Of a stretch of 64,000 nt of DNA, positions 8,040-15,860 are shown one piece after another. This stretch comes from Janthinobacterium lividum. Its GTDB lineage: Bacteria > Pseudomonadota > Gammaproteobacteria > Burkholderiales > Burkholderiaceae_D. Each line of letters opens with the position of its first letter. Position 1 is the first letter of the stretch. A program made the translations under genes and the position numbers. The stretch covers positions 3,286,001 to 3,350,000 of the forward strand of contig NZ_CP075583.1 in the NCBI RefSeq assembly GCF_023509035.1. Direction: 5' to 3'. The notes below the pieces were generated by a model that was given only the letters and a program-made list of their open reading frames with translations, made no database searches and was not told the origin of the DNA.

Positions 8040-8737
8040 GCAAGCTACCGTTGAGTATCCTGCTGGTGGAAGACCACCTGGCCATCGCGCGCCAGGTGCT
8101 TGACTTCCTCGATGGTTTGCGCTGGCAGACCGACCATGCGGGCACGGGCGCGCTGGCCGTGCAATTGGCCACGCGCAATAGCTATGACGTGGTGTTGCTG
8201 GACCTGAACTTGCCCGATATGGATGGCTTGCAAGTGTGCCGCGCCATCAAGGCGGCCGCGCCCAGCAATGTACCGATTTTGATGCTGACGGCGCGCGACG
8301 CGTACGAAGACAAGGCACGCGGCTTTCGTGATGGCGCCGACGATTACCTGACCAAGCCGTTCGACTTGCGCGAAGTGGCCTTGCGCTGCGAAGCGCTGGC
8401 GCGCCGGCAGCAACTGCACGTGCACCAGGAAATGCGCGTGGGACCCTTCACCTTGCAGACGCGCGCAGGGCGGGCCCTGGTCGGCGACGTGGCGCTGCCA
8501 TTGACGCAGACGGGTTTTAAAATATTGCTGCTGCTGTGCCGCGAACATCCGCACGCCGTCTCGCGCTCGGCCCTTTTGCAGCAGCTGTGGGGCAGCCAGC
8601 CGCCCGACAGCGACGCCCTTAAATCGCACATCTATGCGCTGCGCAAGCAACTGGAATTGGCTGGCGCGGCAGGCGTGCTGGTGACCATACCGCAGCTGGG
8701 CTACCGCCTTGCGCTAGACTCTGCGGCGCCCCCATGA
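8036..8737 (+). CDS. OmpR/PhoB family response regulator
   Basis: 233 residues. The receiver domain (about 1-120) has the acidic pocket ED (12-13), phosphoacceptor Asp56 in LLDLNLPD and the conserved Lys in TKPFD. The C-terminal winged-helix domain (about 135-228) ends with HIYALRKQLE and PQLGYRL. It overlaps the genes on both sides by four bases and is paired with the histidine kinase immediately downstream. The tandem repeat at 9966-9985 is a candidate binding site. The signal is unknown. Confidence 0.93.
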   Translation: MSKLPLSILLVEDHLAIARQVLDFLDGLRWQTDHAGTGALAVQLATRNSYDVVLLDLNLPDMDGLQVCRAIKAAAPSNVPILMLTARDAYEDKARGFRDGADDYLTKPFDLREVALRCEALARRQQLHVHQEMRVGPFTLQTRAGRALVGDVALPLTQTGFKILLLLCREHPHAVSRSALLQQLWGSQPPDSDALKSHIYALRKQLELAGAAGVLVTIPQLGYRLALDSAAPP

Positions 8738-9957
8738 GCAAGTCGATCCGCCGCCGCCTGTTCGCCGCCCTGGCCGGTTTCACCGTCCTGCTGTGCCTGT
8801 GTTATACGGGCCTGGCGCTGGTGATCGCCTACGTGACGGAAGACATGCTGGTGCAGCGCCTGCTCGAGCGCGAAGCGGCGGCCGTCAGCATGCGCTGGCA
8901 GCAGCACGGCAAGCTTACGCCTTCTGGTAGCGACCTCATCACGGTTTATGGCAGCTACCTTGACTTGCCTCAAGGGGTGCGTGCGCAAGTGCCGCCGTCC
9001 GCGCCACGCGGGGAAGTGTTTACCACCACGGGCCAGCACTATCACGTGCTGGCGCTCGATGTCGTTGCCGGCGGCAAGCCGGCCCGCTGCTATCTGCTGG
9101 CCGACGTGGCGCCCGTGCTGGTGGTTTCGCGTCTGGCGCGGGAAGTGGGCAGTGTCGTGGCTGGCGTGGCGCTGGCGCTGATCGCCCTGGCCTTGCTGCT
9201 GGCGTACTGGCTGGCGCGGCGCCTCGTGCTGCCCTTACAGCGCCTGGCCCGGGAAGCGCGCCAGTTGGCGCCCGGCAGCGCCGTCCATTTCAGCGAGCGC
9301 GACCGTCCCGACGAGATTGGTTTCCTGGCGCGCCGTCTGGAAACCACCTTTGCCCAACTGCAGGCGGTGTTGCAGCGCGAACAGGCCTTCGCCCGCGACG
9401 TCAGCCACGAACTGCGCACGCCGCTGACCTTGATGCACAACACCCTGGCGCTGGCCGATGCGCACCCGCTGGGAGGGCGGGAGCAGGCGCAGCTGCAGCA
9501 ATCCACGGACGAGATGCGCGCCACCATCGACGTGCTGTTCGCGCTGGCACGGGCCGAGCAACTGCCCGGCCAGGTGGTGGAGTTGCGCGGCTGTATCGAG
9601 CAATGCCTGCTGCGCCTGCTTGACGAGCATCCCTGGGATGCCAGCCTGCTGACTCTGGACTTGCCCGAGCGGCTGGAGGTGCTCGGCAATGGGCCACTGA
9701 CGATGTTGCTCATCAATAATTGCCTGGCGAATGCCCTGTTCCATGGCGGCCCCGAATGCCGCATCAACATTACGTTTGTGCAAGGTTGCCTGAGCATCGA
9801 CAATACCGTGCAGCCTGGACTGCCAACACGCGTCCAGGGCTTCGCGCACGGCCAGAACCTGCTGCTGCGCCTGGCACAAGCCATGCAATGGGACATTGTT
9901 TTCCGCCCTGGCGCGACGCAGTACCGTGTCGCGATCCTTCCGGCCCAGGCGCAATAA
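8734..9957 (+). CDS. Sensor histidine kinase with a reduced ATP-binding domain
   Basis: 407 residues. Two membrane segments (about 10-35 and 130-155) flank a short periplasmic loop, followed by HAMP. The dimerisation box [10 protein letters not shown] carries phosphoacceptor His225. The catalytic domain is short: an N box is visible as NNCLANAL, but the usual DxGxG and GxGxGL motifs are degenerate (SIDNT, GFAHGQNLLLRL). The protein may bind ATP weakly or in a divergent way. It is translationally coupled (ATGA) to its response regulator. Confidence 0.88.
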   Translation: MSKSIRRRLFAALAGFTVLLCLCYTGLALVIAYVTEDMLVQRLLEREAAAVSMRWQQHGKLTPSGSDLITVYGSYLDLPQGVRAQVPPSAPRGEVFTTTGQHYHVLALDVVAGGKPARCYLLADVAPVLVVSRLAREVGSVVAGVALALIALALLLAYWLARRLVLPLQRLAREARQLAPGSAVHFSERDRPDEIGFLARRLETTFAQLQAVLQREQAFARDVSHELRTPLTLMHNTLALADAHPLGGREQAQLQQSTDEMRATIDVLFALARAEQLPGQVVELRGCIEQCLLRLLDEHPWDASLLTLDLPERLEVLGNGPLTMLLINNCLANALFHGGPECRINITFVQGCLSIDNTVQPGLPTRVQGFAHGQNLLLRLAQAMQWDIVFRPGATQYRVAILPAQAQ

Positions 9958-9965
9958 AGGCAGCG

Positions 9966-9985
9966 GATTTCACCGCGATTTCACC
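9966..9985 (+). promoter_or_regulatory. Tandem GATTTCACC repeat, candidate response-regulator box
   Basis: GATTTCACC occurs twice (9966-9974 and 9977-9985) with an 11-base period, the geometry bound by OmpR-family dimers. A -10-like TATGGT follows at 9996-10001, ten bases after the second repeat, so the box would replace a -35 element. It lies between the kinase gene and the esterase gene. The neighbouring response regulator is the obvious candidate to bind it. Confidence 0.55.
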
Positions 9986-10030
9986 TCGCTCTGCTTATGG
10001 TGGGTGCTCTTTTATTGTGAAGGGAAGCCC

Positions 10031-10912
10031 ATGAAATTCGCCATCAGCCTGTTGATCCTGTCCTGCCTGTGTACGCCCGTGCTGGCCCAGGTGCAGTCAC
10101 TGCAGCACAAGGAGGAAAAACGCCGCTACATCGTCTACACGCCCACCGCCTACGACAAAGCGCAGCAGCAGGCGTTCCCCGTCGTCTTCAATTTCCATGG
10201 CGGCGGCATGAGCATGGCGGAACAAATGCTGTACACGCAGATGAACAAGACGGCCGAGCGGCATCAGTTCATCGTTGTGTATCCACAAGGCATCAAGCAG
10301 GATTGGAACGTGGGTTTCGGCATGGATTACCTGGCGGGCACGGACGACGTCGGTTTTACGCAAGCCATGTTGAGCAAACTCAAGCAGGATTACCGCATCG
10401 ATGACAAACGCGTGTATGCCACGGGCCTGTCGCGCGGCGGTTTCTTTGCCCTGCGCCTGGCGGCCGAGCTGCCACAGCAGTTCGCTGCCGTCGCCTCGGT
10501 GGGCGCGCCCATGCCGGAACCGGTGCGGCAGCATCACCAGAAGACGGACAAGGTCGGCATGCTGTTGATACAGGGTACGGCTGACAAGGTGGTGCTGTTT
10601 AAAGGCAAGGCCGCCAGCTATCTGTCGGCTGAAGACACGTTCGGCTACTGGCGCAGGCACAACGGTATCGAAGGCGCCATGCCGCAGCCGCGCCTGATGC
10701 ATGGACCTGCTGGCGACGCCACGCAGATCAGCTGGCTGGAGCAGGGGAGTGGTGCTGGCGGCGCCAGCGTGGCCTTGCTCACCGTCAAGGAAGGCGGCCA
10801 CACGTGGCCCGGCGCCGACGCCTTCAATATCGGCTTGCCCATCGGCAAGACCACGCGCGCCATCGATGCGAATGAAGTCATCTGGGAATTTTTCAGCCGC
10901 CATCGGCGCTGA
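10031..10912 (+). CDS. Secreted alpha/beta hydrolase (PHB depolymerase/feruloyl esterase-like, LpqC type)
   Basis: 293 residues with a signal peptide (about 1-19, ending VLAQ). The catalytic serine lies in GLSRGG, the oxyanion region in FNFHGGGMS, and the likely histidine in GGHTWPGAD. These match extracellular esterases of the LpqC/polyhydroxybutyrate depolymerase family. I chose the ATG at 10031, preceded by AGGGAAG; a longer frame from 9896 would lose the signal peptide. The tandem repeat upstream suggests control by the adjacent two-component system. The substrate is not determined. Confidence 0.87.
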   Translation: MKFAISLLILSCLCTPVLAQVQSLQHKEEKRRYIVYTPTAYDKAQQQAFPVVFNFHGGGMSMAEQMLYTQMNKTAERHQFIVVYPQGIKQDWNVGFGMDYLAGTDDVGFTQAMLSKLKQDYRIDDKRVYATGLSRGGFFALRLAAELPQQFAAVASVGAPMPEPVRQHHQKTDKVGMLLIQGTADKVVLFKGKAASYLSAEDTFGYWRRHNGIEGAMPQPRLMHGPAGDATQISWLEQGSGAGGASVALLTVKEGGHTWPGADAFNIGLPIGKTTRAIDANEVIWEFFSRHRR

Positions 10913-10976
10913 CGCCATGCTAGGATGGCGGCCATCGCTGCAGTGCTATGCGGCAAATGAGGGGAGCATGGTGGCA

Positions 10977-11465
10977 ATGTCAGAAGCAGGTATCGCGGCC
11001 ATGGCCGAGGCGATCTTCGCCAAGCCCGGCGCGGCCGTGGCGCAGGCGTATTCGGAGCCGGAACAGGAAACGCTGCATTTTCACTCGCCTGCCGAGCTGT
11101 GCGCGTATGCGGCCAGGCTGGAAGCCGAAGGCGCCAGCGAGGTGCTGCTGGCCGTCCATTACCCGGACATGGGCGGGCACTTTGCCCCGCGCCGTATCGC
11201 CCTCGACCCGGCCAAGTGTGGCGGCCTCACTTACCGCTACGTTTGCGAAGGCTGGGGCGTCATCCGCGTGTATCTGCGCCTGTCCAGCGGCAAGGGCCTG
11301 GCCTCGAACGTGGGCGCCAATTCACAGACGCGCGCGGAAAAATGGCAGCGCCATTACCCCGAATTCGGCCCGACCGATGCCTGGCACTGGGATGCCGTGG
11401 GCCGCCACGAACGCAGGCTGATCCGCGTACTGAAGAAGATTGCCGCGCAGGAGGGCGTGGCATGA
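10977..11465 (+). CDS. Hypothetical protein
   Basis: About 162 residues; no family recognised. There is no signal peptide or membrane segment. The sequence has a mixed alpha/beta look, with an HYPDMGG stretch and a C-terminal basic helix. The start is uncertain: ATG at 10977 lies ten bases after GGGGAG, while ATG at 10968 is only one base away from it. The stop overlaps the next start (ATGA), linking it to the DUF1993 gene. Confidence 0.65.
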   Translation: MSEAGIAAMAEAIFAKPGAAVAQAYSEPEQETLHFHSPAELCAYAARLEAEGASEVLLAVHYPDMGGHFAPRRIALDPAKCGGLTYRYVCEGWGVIRVYLRLSSGKGLASNVGANSQTRAEKWQRHYPEFGPTDAWHWDAVGRHERRLIRVLKKIAAQEGVA

Positions 11466-11974
11466 CGGACGCGATGCCCATCCACCCCGTCGCCATCTTT
11501 TGCCGCTCGCTGACGCAGCTTTCCGCCATGCTCGACAAGACCGGCACCGCGCCGCAGCTGCTGGCGGCGCGTTTGCACCCGGACATGCTGCCCTTCGCCC
11601 AGCAAGTGCGCGCGGCCGTGAGCTTTTCCCTGCGCGGCTGCTGTCCGCTGGCGGGGCTGGCAGTGGCCGATTTCAGCGCCGCCGCCAACCTGCAGGAACA
11701 GATCGCGCAGACCATGCGCTACCTCAAGGCCATCCCCGCGGAGCGTTTTGACGGGCCGCTTGACCGCATCTGCCGCGACCGCGCCGGCTTTGCCGATATC
11801 GCGCTGCCGGCCGATGCCTATTTGAATTTGTATATTTTGCCGAATTTCTATTTTCACTTCAGCATGGCGTATGCGATCGCGCGCAGCGGCGGCGCGGCCA
11901 TCGGCAAGGGCGATTTCGACGGCTATCATGCTTATGCGCCGGGTTTTTCATTCGAGACGCCAGTCGCGCCATAG
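11462..11974 (+). CDS. DUF1993 family protein (DinB-like)
   Basis: 170 residues. The pattern LTQLSAMLDKTG, then ARLHPDMLPFAQQV, LPNFYFHFSMAYAI and a C-terminal GKGDFDGY is characteristic of DUF1993, a helical bundle related to DinB/YfiT proteins whose biochemical role is not established. It is translationally coupled to the hypothetical gene upstream. A longer open frame from 11099 is a shadow of that upstream gene and should be ignored. Confidence 0.82.
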   Translation: MTDAMPIHPVAIFCRSLTQLSAMLDKTGTAPQLLAARLHPDMLPFAQQVRAAVSFSLRGCCPLAGLAVADFSAAANLQEQIAQTMRYLKAIPAERFDGPLDRICRDRAGFADIALPADAYLNLYILPNFYFHFSMAYAIARSGGAAIGKGDFDGYHAYAPGFSFETPVAP

Positions 11975-11977
11975 TTC

Positions 11978-12436
11978 TTACAGTCCCGCATCCTTCCAGG
12001 CAGAAAACCCCAGCCGCTTCAACAGCCGGCCCGACAGGCCGCAACTCCAGCAACTCATCTGGATTTGCCGCTGCCGCGCCGGTACTGCCGCATGCCAGGC
12101 TTGCTCGGCGTAGTCGAGCAAGGCCTCGCTGAGCGGGGAGGCGTCGGCTGTCGCCGGCAAGCGTGTCATCAGCTCAAACACGCCGTGCGGTGTTTCCTTG
12201 ATCTGCAGCAAGCCGGCCAGCAGTGCGCGCAGTACGGCGCCGTCGATGGAAGCGCACGCTTGCGTGTAGCGCTGCTGCCAAGATAGATCGCGCGCCTGCC
12301 ACAGAGCCAGCAGCGGGGCCACGTCGGCCGTCCGCAGTTGCCCGATCAGCTCGGCCGCCTCGAGAAACAGGTCGAGGCGGTTGTATTCATCGTCGTCGCT
12401 GCACAGCAGTTCATCGAGCTCGTTTAACAGGCTCAT
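11978..12436 (-). CDS. Hypothetical protein
   Basis: 152 residues, probably all helical, with an acidic start (LDELLCSDDDEYNR) and a C-terminal SCWSCG cysteine pair. Family not recognised. The ATG overlaps the stop of the 2-hydroxyacid dehydrogenase gene (ATGA), so it is translated from the same mRNA. It converges on the DUF1993 gene with three bases between stops. Confidence 0.65.
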   Translation of the reverse strand: MSLLNELDELLCSDDDEYNRLDLFLEAAELIGQLRTADVAPLLALWQARDLSWQQRYTQACASIDGAVLRALLAGLLQIKETPHGVFELMTRLPATADASPLSEALLDYAEQAWHAAVPARQRQIQMSCWSCGLSGRLLKRLGFSAWKDAGL

Positions 12437-13404
12437 GCCACCACGTTCGTCGGCGCACCGCGTTCGAACGCTTCCACGTTGCCGATCAAGATGTCGGCCA
12501 GCTTTTGCATGGCTTCTCCGCTGGCCCAGGCCGTGTGCGGCGTGAGGATGAAGTTGGGCAGGCGCAAATTCAACAGCGGGTTGTCGGGCAGCGGCGGCTC
12601 CTTGGATAACACGTCGAAGCCGGCGCCGGCGATCACGCCGTTCGTCAATGCTGTGGCCAGGGCCGCTTCATCGACGAGGCCGCCCCGTGCCGTGTTGATC
12701 AGCAGGGACGTCGGCCGCATGCGCGCCAGCTCTGCCGCTCCGATGATGTTGCGCGTCTTGTCCGTCAGGGGCAAGTGCAGGCTGAGCACGTCGGAAGTGG
12801 CCAGCAATTCGCCGAACGTCACTTGCGTCACGCCCTCGTCATCGATGGGCGAACGGTTGTGCACGATAACGTGCATGCCGAAGGCGCGTCCCAGCTGCGC
12901 CACGGACTTGCCCAGCGCGCCATAGCCGAGCAAACCCAGGCGGCTGCCGGCCAGGTCGCGGATAGGGTGGCCGAACAGGCAGAAGCGCTCCGATGCCTGC
13001 CACAGGCCCGCTTCCACATCCGCGCGGTAGGCAAGCAGCTGGCGGCGCAGGGCCAGCATCAGGGCCAAGGTATGCTCGGGCACGGTGGCGCGCGCGTAGT
13101 CGCGGATATTCGCCACCTTGATGCCCCGTTCGCGGCAGGCGGCCAGGTCGAGTATATCCGTGCCGGTGGCGGCCACGGCGATCATTTTCAGGTCCGGTAG
13201 CTGCGCCAACTCGGCCGCGCGCAGCGGCACTTTATTCGTGATGGCGATCGTGGCGCCTTGCAGGCGGGACACCGTCTGCTCGCTGCCCTTGGTGTGCGCA
13301 TACTCTTCCCAGCTATGGGCGAAGGCGGGCGGGCGCACGGTGGCGATCAGGCTGTCGCGGTCCAGAAAAACGATGCGGTGCGACGATATGCTTGCTGTGG
13401 TCAT
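12433..13404 (-). CDS. D-2-hydroxyacid dehydrogenase (NAD-dependent)
   Basis: 323 residues. The NAD-binding Rossmann loop is GLLGYGALG, followed by the family signatures LHLPLTDKTRNIIG and LLINTARGGLVDEAAL with the substrate Arg, a Glu in FDVLSKEPP and the catalytic His in LTPHTAW. This is the glycerate/hydroxypyruvate/D-lactate dehydrogenase superfamily; the substrate is not clear. The start at 13404 follows the LysR stop by only eight bases, suggesting one transcript. A longer open frame fused to the LysR start is an artefact of the frameshift there. Confidence 0.9.
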   Translation of the reverse strand: MTTASISSHRIVFLDRDSLIATVRPPAFAHSWEEYAHTKGSEQTVSRLQGATIAITNKVPLRAAELAQLPDLKMIAVAATGTDILDLAACRERGIKVANIRDYARATVPEHTLALMLALRRQLLAYRADVEAGLWQASERFCLFGHPIRDLAGSRLGLLGYGALGKSVAQLGRAFGMHVIVHNRSPIDDEGVTQVTFGELLATSDVLSLHLPLTDKTRNIIGAAELARMRPTSLLINTARGGLVDEAALATALTNGVIAGAGFDVLSKEPPLPDNPLLNLRLPNFILTPHTAWASGEAMQKLADILIGNVEAFERGAPTNVVA

Positions 13405-13412
13405 GGCTGGGC

Positions 13413-14364
13413 CTAAGTCTGGGTGGCGCGCGCGCTGGGAAGGCTGCTCTTGCCTTTCAGTTGCGTGGCCGGGTGGTTGGTAAACATGTCGGCGACCCAT
13501 TCGACAAACACGCGCACCTTGGCGGACAAATGGCGGTTGGGCGGATAGATCACGTGGATGGGCAGCGGGTCGGATTCCCATTCGCCGAGCAATTCCACCA
13601 TTTTGCCCTGTTCTAGCAGCGGCGCAAGCATGAAATGCGTCATTTGCACGATGCCCAGGCCCGCCAGGCCGGCCGCCGTGTAGGCGTTCGAGTCGTTCAG
13701 AGCGATATGGCTGGGCATGGCGATCTGGATACGCTCGCCTGCGCGCGTGAAATCCCATTCGAAGGTCTTGCCCGTCTTGGCGGAGAAAAAATTCACGCCC
13801 CGGTGGCGCGGCAAGTCGTCCGGGTGCAGCGGCGTGCCGTGGTGCGCCAGGTAGGCGGGCGAGGCGCACGTCATGAAGTGCAGCACGCCGACCCGGCGCG
13901 CGATCAGGTTCAGGTCGCCCAATTCCGCCGCCGCGCACGGCGCAGTCGACACCTTCCTCGATCAGGTCGACGGGACGGTCGCTGCAGCCCAGTTCCAGCG
14001 AGATGTCCGGGTAGCGGGCAAAAAAATCGGGCAGGGCGGGGATGATCAGTTCGCTGGCCAGGGCCGTGGGCGCATCCACGCGCAGCCGCCCGCTGGGGCT
14101 CAAGCGCGTGCGCGACAGCGATTCCTCGGCCTCGCGCACGTCGGACAGGATGCGCACGCAGCGTTCGTAATAGGCGGCGCCATCGGAGGTGATGCTGACA
14201 TGGCGCGTGGTGCGGTTGAGCAATTTAACCGACAGGCTCGCTTCCAGCGACTGGATCAGGGTCGACACGGTGGCTTTCGGCAGCTGCATGTTTTCCGCCG
14301 CGCGCGTAAAGCCGCCCGCATCGACGACTTGGATGAAAACTTCCATGGCTTGCAGCTTGTTCAC
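13413..14364 (-). pseudogene. LysR family regulator, interrupted by a one-base insertion
   Basis: The N-terminal winged helix (LQAMEVFIQVVDAGGF, then PKATVSTLIQSLE) and the first part of the sensor domain read in one frame to CAVRGGG. The rest (ELGDLNLIARRVGVLHF to the end) continues in another frame. Removing one G in the coding strand around 13918-13935 restores a normal protein of about 316 residues. GTG at 14364 with AGGA upstream is the likely start. It probably regulates its own operon with the dehydrogenase, or the divergent small gene. Probably a sequencing error rather than true decay. Confidence 0.85.
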
Positions 14365-14511
14365 TTGATTTCCTATCACTTTATGCTGGATTATTCAGAA
14401 TCCTGAACAATCAATTCGTCATTGCACTCTTTATCAGATTGTAGATCAAGTCTATAGTTGTTGTACTGCAGCATAAATTGATTGCCGCAGGAAGTTCACA
14501 GGAGAAAAATC

Positions 14512-14724
14512 ATGGGTCATCGGAATGGAATCTTTGCAGTGCTCGCTCTCGCTATGAGCTCGCTCGCTCTGGCCGCGATGGTATCGACGGATGCATACTC
14601 GTTGGCGGCGCAAAGCGAAGCCAGTGCGTATAGCGCCCTGACCCATGAAGTGGGCGGCGTCGCCCTGTTGTGCCTGAACGACACGGTGCTCGATGTTGCG
14701 GTGCAGCCGGTGGTGGCGCAATGA
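14512..14724 (+). CDS. Small exported protein
   Basis: 70 residues. A signal peptide-like start (about 1-25, AVLALAMSSLALAAM) is followed by a short Ala/Val-rich mature part with one cysteine and no known domain. A strong CAGGAG lies ten bases before the ATG, which favours 14512 over a longer frame from 14482. The stop overlaps the start of the alpha/beta hydrolase gene (ATGA). It diverges from the LysR gene. Confidence 0.65.
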   Translation: MGHRNGIFAVLALAMSSLALAAMVSTDAYSLAAQSEASAYSALTHEVGGVALLCLNDTVLDVAVQPVVAQ

Positions 14725-15580
14725 GCTTTGCCGAGACTGCGGCCGAACTGGCGCCTGGCCAGGCGCTGAAGATACGCGACATCCAGGTGCAGGGCGCGCA
14801 GGATGCGCTCGCCGCACGCGTCTACACGGCCGGCGTGCCGGGCGCCAAGCAGTCCAGCCTGATCGTCTTCTTCCATGGCGGCGGCTTTGTCGATGGCGAC
14901 CTGGACGACGCGGACGACTTCCTGCGCTGCCTCGTGCTGAGCAACCCGGACCACGTGGTGCTGGCCGCTAACTACACCTTGGCGAAGGTGCGGCCATTCC
15001 CCGCCGCCGTGGAAGACGCGCATGCCGTGCTGCTGTGGGCAAAAAGAACAAGTCCAAGCTGGGCTGGACGGGCAAGCAGATGGTGGTGTCGGGCATCGAA
15101 GCGGGCGCCAACCTGGCCGCCGTATGCGCCATGATGTCGCGCGACCGGGGCGGACCGCCCCTCGCGGGCCAGGTGCTGATCATGCCCATGCTCGACCCCG
15201 GCCTGTCGACCTGCTCGATGCGCCACTTGCCGAGCTGTCCGGACCTGGCGGAAGTGGCCGATCAATGCGCCGCCGCCTACCGTGGCTACCTGCCGAATGC
15301 CGCTGACCGTACCCATCCGTACGCGTCGCCATTGCAGTCGAGCCGCTTGAAGAACCTGCCGCCGGCGCTCATTCTGTCCAGCGAAGATGACCCATTGCGC
15401 GACGAAGCTGAACAATATGGCAGCAAACTGATCGCCTGCGGCATCAAGACCACCGTGCGGCGCATGGCCGCCGCGCCCCTGCAAGACGCGACTGCCCGCA
15501 ATGAGTGCGCCTGCAAGGTGCAGGTATTGAGCGAAATTGCCAGTTTTGTCGCTGGATTGGGGCAGGAGTTCGAGTCATGA
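14721..15580 (+). pseudogene. Alpha/beta hydrolase of the hormone-sensitive lipase type, frameshifted and lacking catalytic residues
   Basis: The first frame carries VFFHGGGFVDGD, the oxyanion motif of the HSL family. After an A5 run at 15041-15045 the protein continues in the next frame, and adding one A restores about 286 residues. Independently of the frameshift, the nucleophile motif usually written GDSAGG reads GIEAGA, and the usual C-terminal histidine region is replaced by RMAAAPLQD. The DPLRDE segment is kept. The restored protein would therefore have the fold without the Ser-His pair. It is coupled to the small exported gene before it. Confidence 0.8.
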
Positions 15581-15621
15581 CGCCGCCATCTGCGGCGCTG
15601 TAAAATAATTACACTAATCAG

Positions 15622-15661
15622 TTTACTTTTTGAGTTTCGGTTGCTACACTACGCAGTGTAG
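15622..15661 (+). promoter_or_regulatory. RND operon promoter with an overlapping operator
   Basis: TTTACT (15622-15627) and TACACT (15645-15650) are 17 bases apart. A perfect inverted repeat CTACACT-ACGC-AGTGTAG (15644-15661) covers the -10 element. This arrangement is expected of a repressor such as a TetR-family protein blocking polymerase. No such repressor gene is adjacent. The leader from here to the first start codon is about 200 bases. Confidence 0.65.
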
Positions 15662-15860
15662 TTCCCATTTTGTCTGCGTTGTGCGCTCGCACAGCCAGCT
15701 TCGTCGTCCCCGTCCGCTTTTACGCAGCTGGCGGCCTGTTTACCTTTGATCGAGCGCCGTCGGGCGCCATGGCACCACCACACGCTGCAGTTTCCATTTT
15801 TAGCTGGGTTGCTTCCTGCCGCCCATACCATTAGAAATTTTCATAAAACAGGGAAATAAA

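Noticed and set aside
12433..14364. A single 648-codon open frame that would fuse LysR and the dehydrogenase
   Set aside because: The middle 200 residues are Arg/Pro-rich frame-shifted translation; the LysR effector domain is found intact in the other frame.
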